From Planctomycetaceae bacterium (GTDB taxonomy: Bacteria > Planctomycetota > Planctomycetia > Pirellulales > Thermoguttaceae): 5,016 nt of DNA. Location: positions 1 through 5,016 of the forward strand of contig JAISBG010000401.1 of NCBI GenBank assembly GCA_031266315.1. Direction: 5' to 3'. Below, in pieces: positions 4,585 through 5,016 of this stretch. Both the position numbers and the translations under genes were made by a program. The notes under the pieces are model-generated. The model had not been told where the DNA came from. It saw only the letters and a list, made by a program, of their open reading frames with translations, and searched no databases. Within the stretch, counting starts at the first letter, position 1. Each line of letters starts with the position of its first letter.

Positions 4585-5016
4585 TCATTTCCTGAACGGA
4601 GCCAAAAGACTGTCGAGGAAACCATAGAACATTTGCGTATCGTAATCCCAAAAATAAAGGTAGAATAGTGCCGCGATGACTAAAACAAGCAAACCTCCAA
4701 TCAACGCACCACGTGATGTTTGCATTTCAATTTTAGTTTTTGAAACAGGTTCGTAAGGCGTAGATCGCGGCATGGTGATTCGGAAAATGGTCAACACAAT
4801 AAGCACGGAAGCGAATGTAATTGCCATGCGATCTAAAAATGCCATGTCGGGTAACAGGAAAAATTTCAGTAACGCATAAATTGCCGGAGACATAATAAGC
4901 GCGGTCGGTCCGCAAATTGCCGGTGCCCGTTTCGAAGCAAAACCGAACAAAAATACCGCCAGAATACCCGGCGAAATGAAACCTTGAAACTCCTGAATAA
5001 AATGGAACACTCCGCC
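4585..5016 (-). CDS. Sodium:solute symporter (SSS family), C-terminal part, 5' end beyond the window
   Basis: The frame runs from the window edge to a TGA at 4585-4587, so the last 143 residues are seen. The visible part begins GGVFHFIQEFQGFISPGILA; IQEFQGFISPGI followed by AVFLFGFASKRAP is characteristic of the late transmembrane region of SGLT/SSS-type Na+-coupled transporters. Four hydrophobic segments are visible: ISPGILAVFLFGFA, the stretch CGPTALIMSPAIYALLKFFL, MAITFASVLIVLTIFRI and GALIGGLLVLVIAALFYLYF. A hydrophilic loop (RSTPYEPVSKTKIEMQTSR) separates the last two. The GTG at 5010 is an internal Val inside a conserved block, not a start. It should be an inner-membrane importer for a sugar or another small organic solute; the substrate cannot be told from the C-terminus. 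No terminator is obvious before the glycosyltransferase gene downstream. Confidence 0.85.
   Translation of the reverse strand, partial: GGVFHFIQEFQGFISPGILAVFLFGFASKRAPAICGPTALIMSPAIYALLKFFLLPDMAFLDRMAITFASVLIVLTIFRITMPRSTPYEPVSKTKIEMQTSRGALIGGLLVLVIAALFYLYFWDYDTQMFYGFLDSLLAPFRK

Noticed and set aside
4330..4668. Plus-strand frame with a hydrophobic stretch spanning the gap between the symporter and glycosyltransferase genes
   Set aside because: It overlaps both genes in antisense, lacks a ribosome binding site, and its hydrophobic part is explained by the AT-rich gap.
4985..5010. GTG start for the symporter fragment at 5010
   Set aside because: The frame stays open to the window edge, and the residues around it belong to a conserved internal transmembrane block of SSS transporters.

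Overview
The window looks like chromosomal DNA from a Gram-negative, AT-leaning bacterium, most likely a host- or sediment-associated planctomycete. The best phylogenetic hint is the small lipoprotein at 1885-2274. Its layout (lipobox, then a VxGTVKFDDGTPL strand, a GDGxxPGTYxVTV strand, a LIDPKFxxPxTSGLxxEVKG stretch and an ITVxKP ending) is one I associate with the very abundant planctomycetal small lipoproteins with a carboxypeptidase-regulatory-like fold. The lipid A type acyltransferase, the secreted five-bladed propeller protein and the SSS transporter fit that picture but do not prove it. Only one of the five genes has a clear Shine-Dalgarno sequence.

Layout: (1) 1-275 is a dense repeat element (element A) built from mirrored hairpins flanked by short tandem repeats. 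(2) 298-1209, plus strand, is an LpxL/HtrB-type lipid A acyltransferase. (3) 1210-1884 is a long non-coding region holding a partial inverted copy of A (B, 1320-1390) and a second direct copy (1404-1453 continuing at 1736-1828, called C). A distinct 280-bp element interrupts that second copy (1448-1727); it has 21-bp inverted ends and 48-bp internal tandem repeats. (4) 1885-2274, plus, is the small lipoprotein. (5) 2500-3480, plus, is a secreted GH43-like beta-propeller protein with a strong ribosome binding site. (6) 3481-3649 is a convergent gap with one more hairpin of the element A family. (7) 3650-4426, minus, is a family 2 glycosyltransferase of the WaaE/LgtF type. (8) 4585 to the window end, minus, is the C-terminal part of a sodium:solute symporter.

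The genes do not form one obvious pathway. The acyltransferase and the WaaE/LgtF-like glycosyltransferase both fit lipopolysaccharide (lipid A and core) assembly. The propeller protein and the symporter fit extracytoplasmic glycan handling and uptake, but they sit on opposite strands and a shared role is only a guess.

The most interesting material is non-coding. Hairpins of the element A family recur at least five times in 5 kb, and their stems differ by compensated base-pair changes, so the folded shape appears to be what is kept. No transposase, CRISPR array, tRNA or rRNA is visible.
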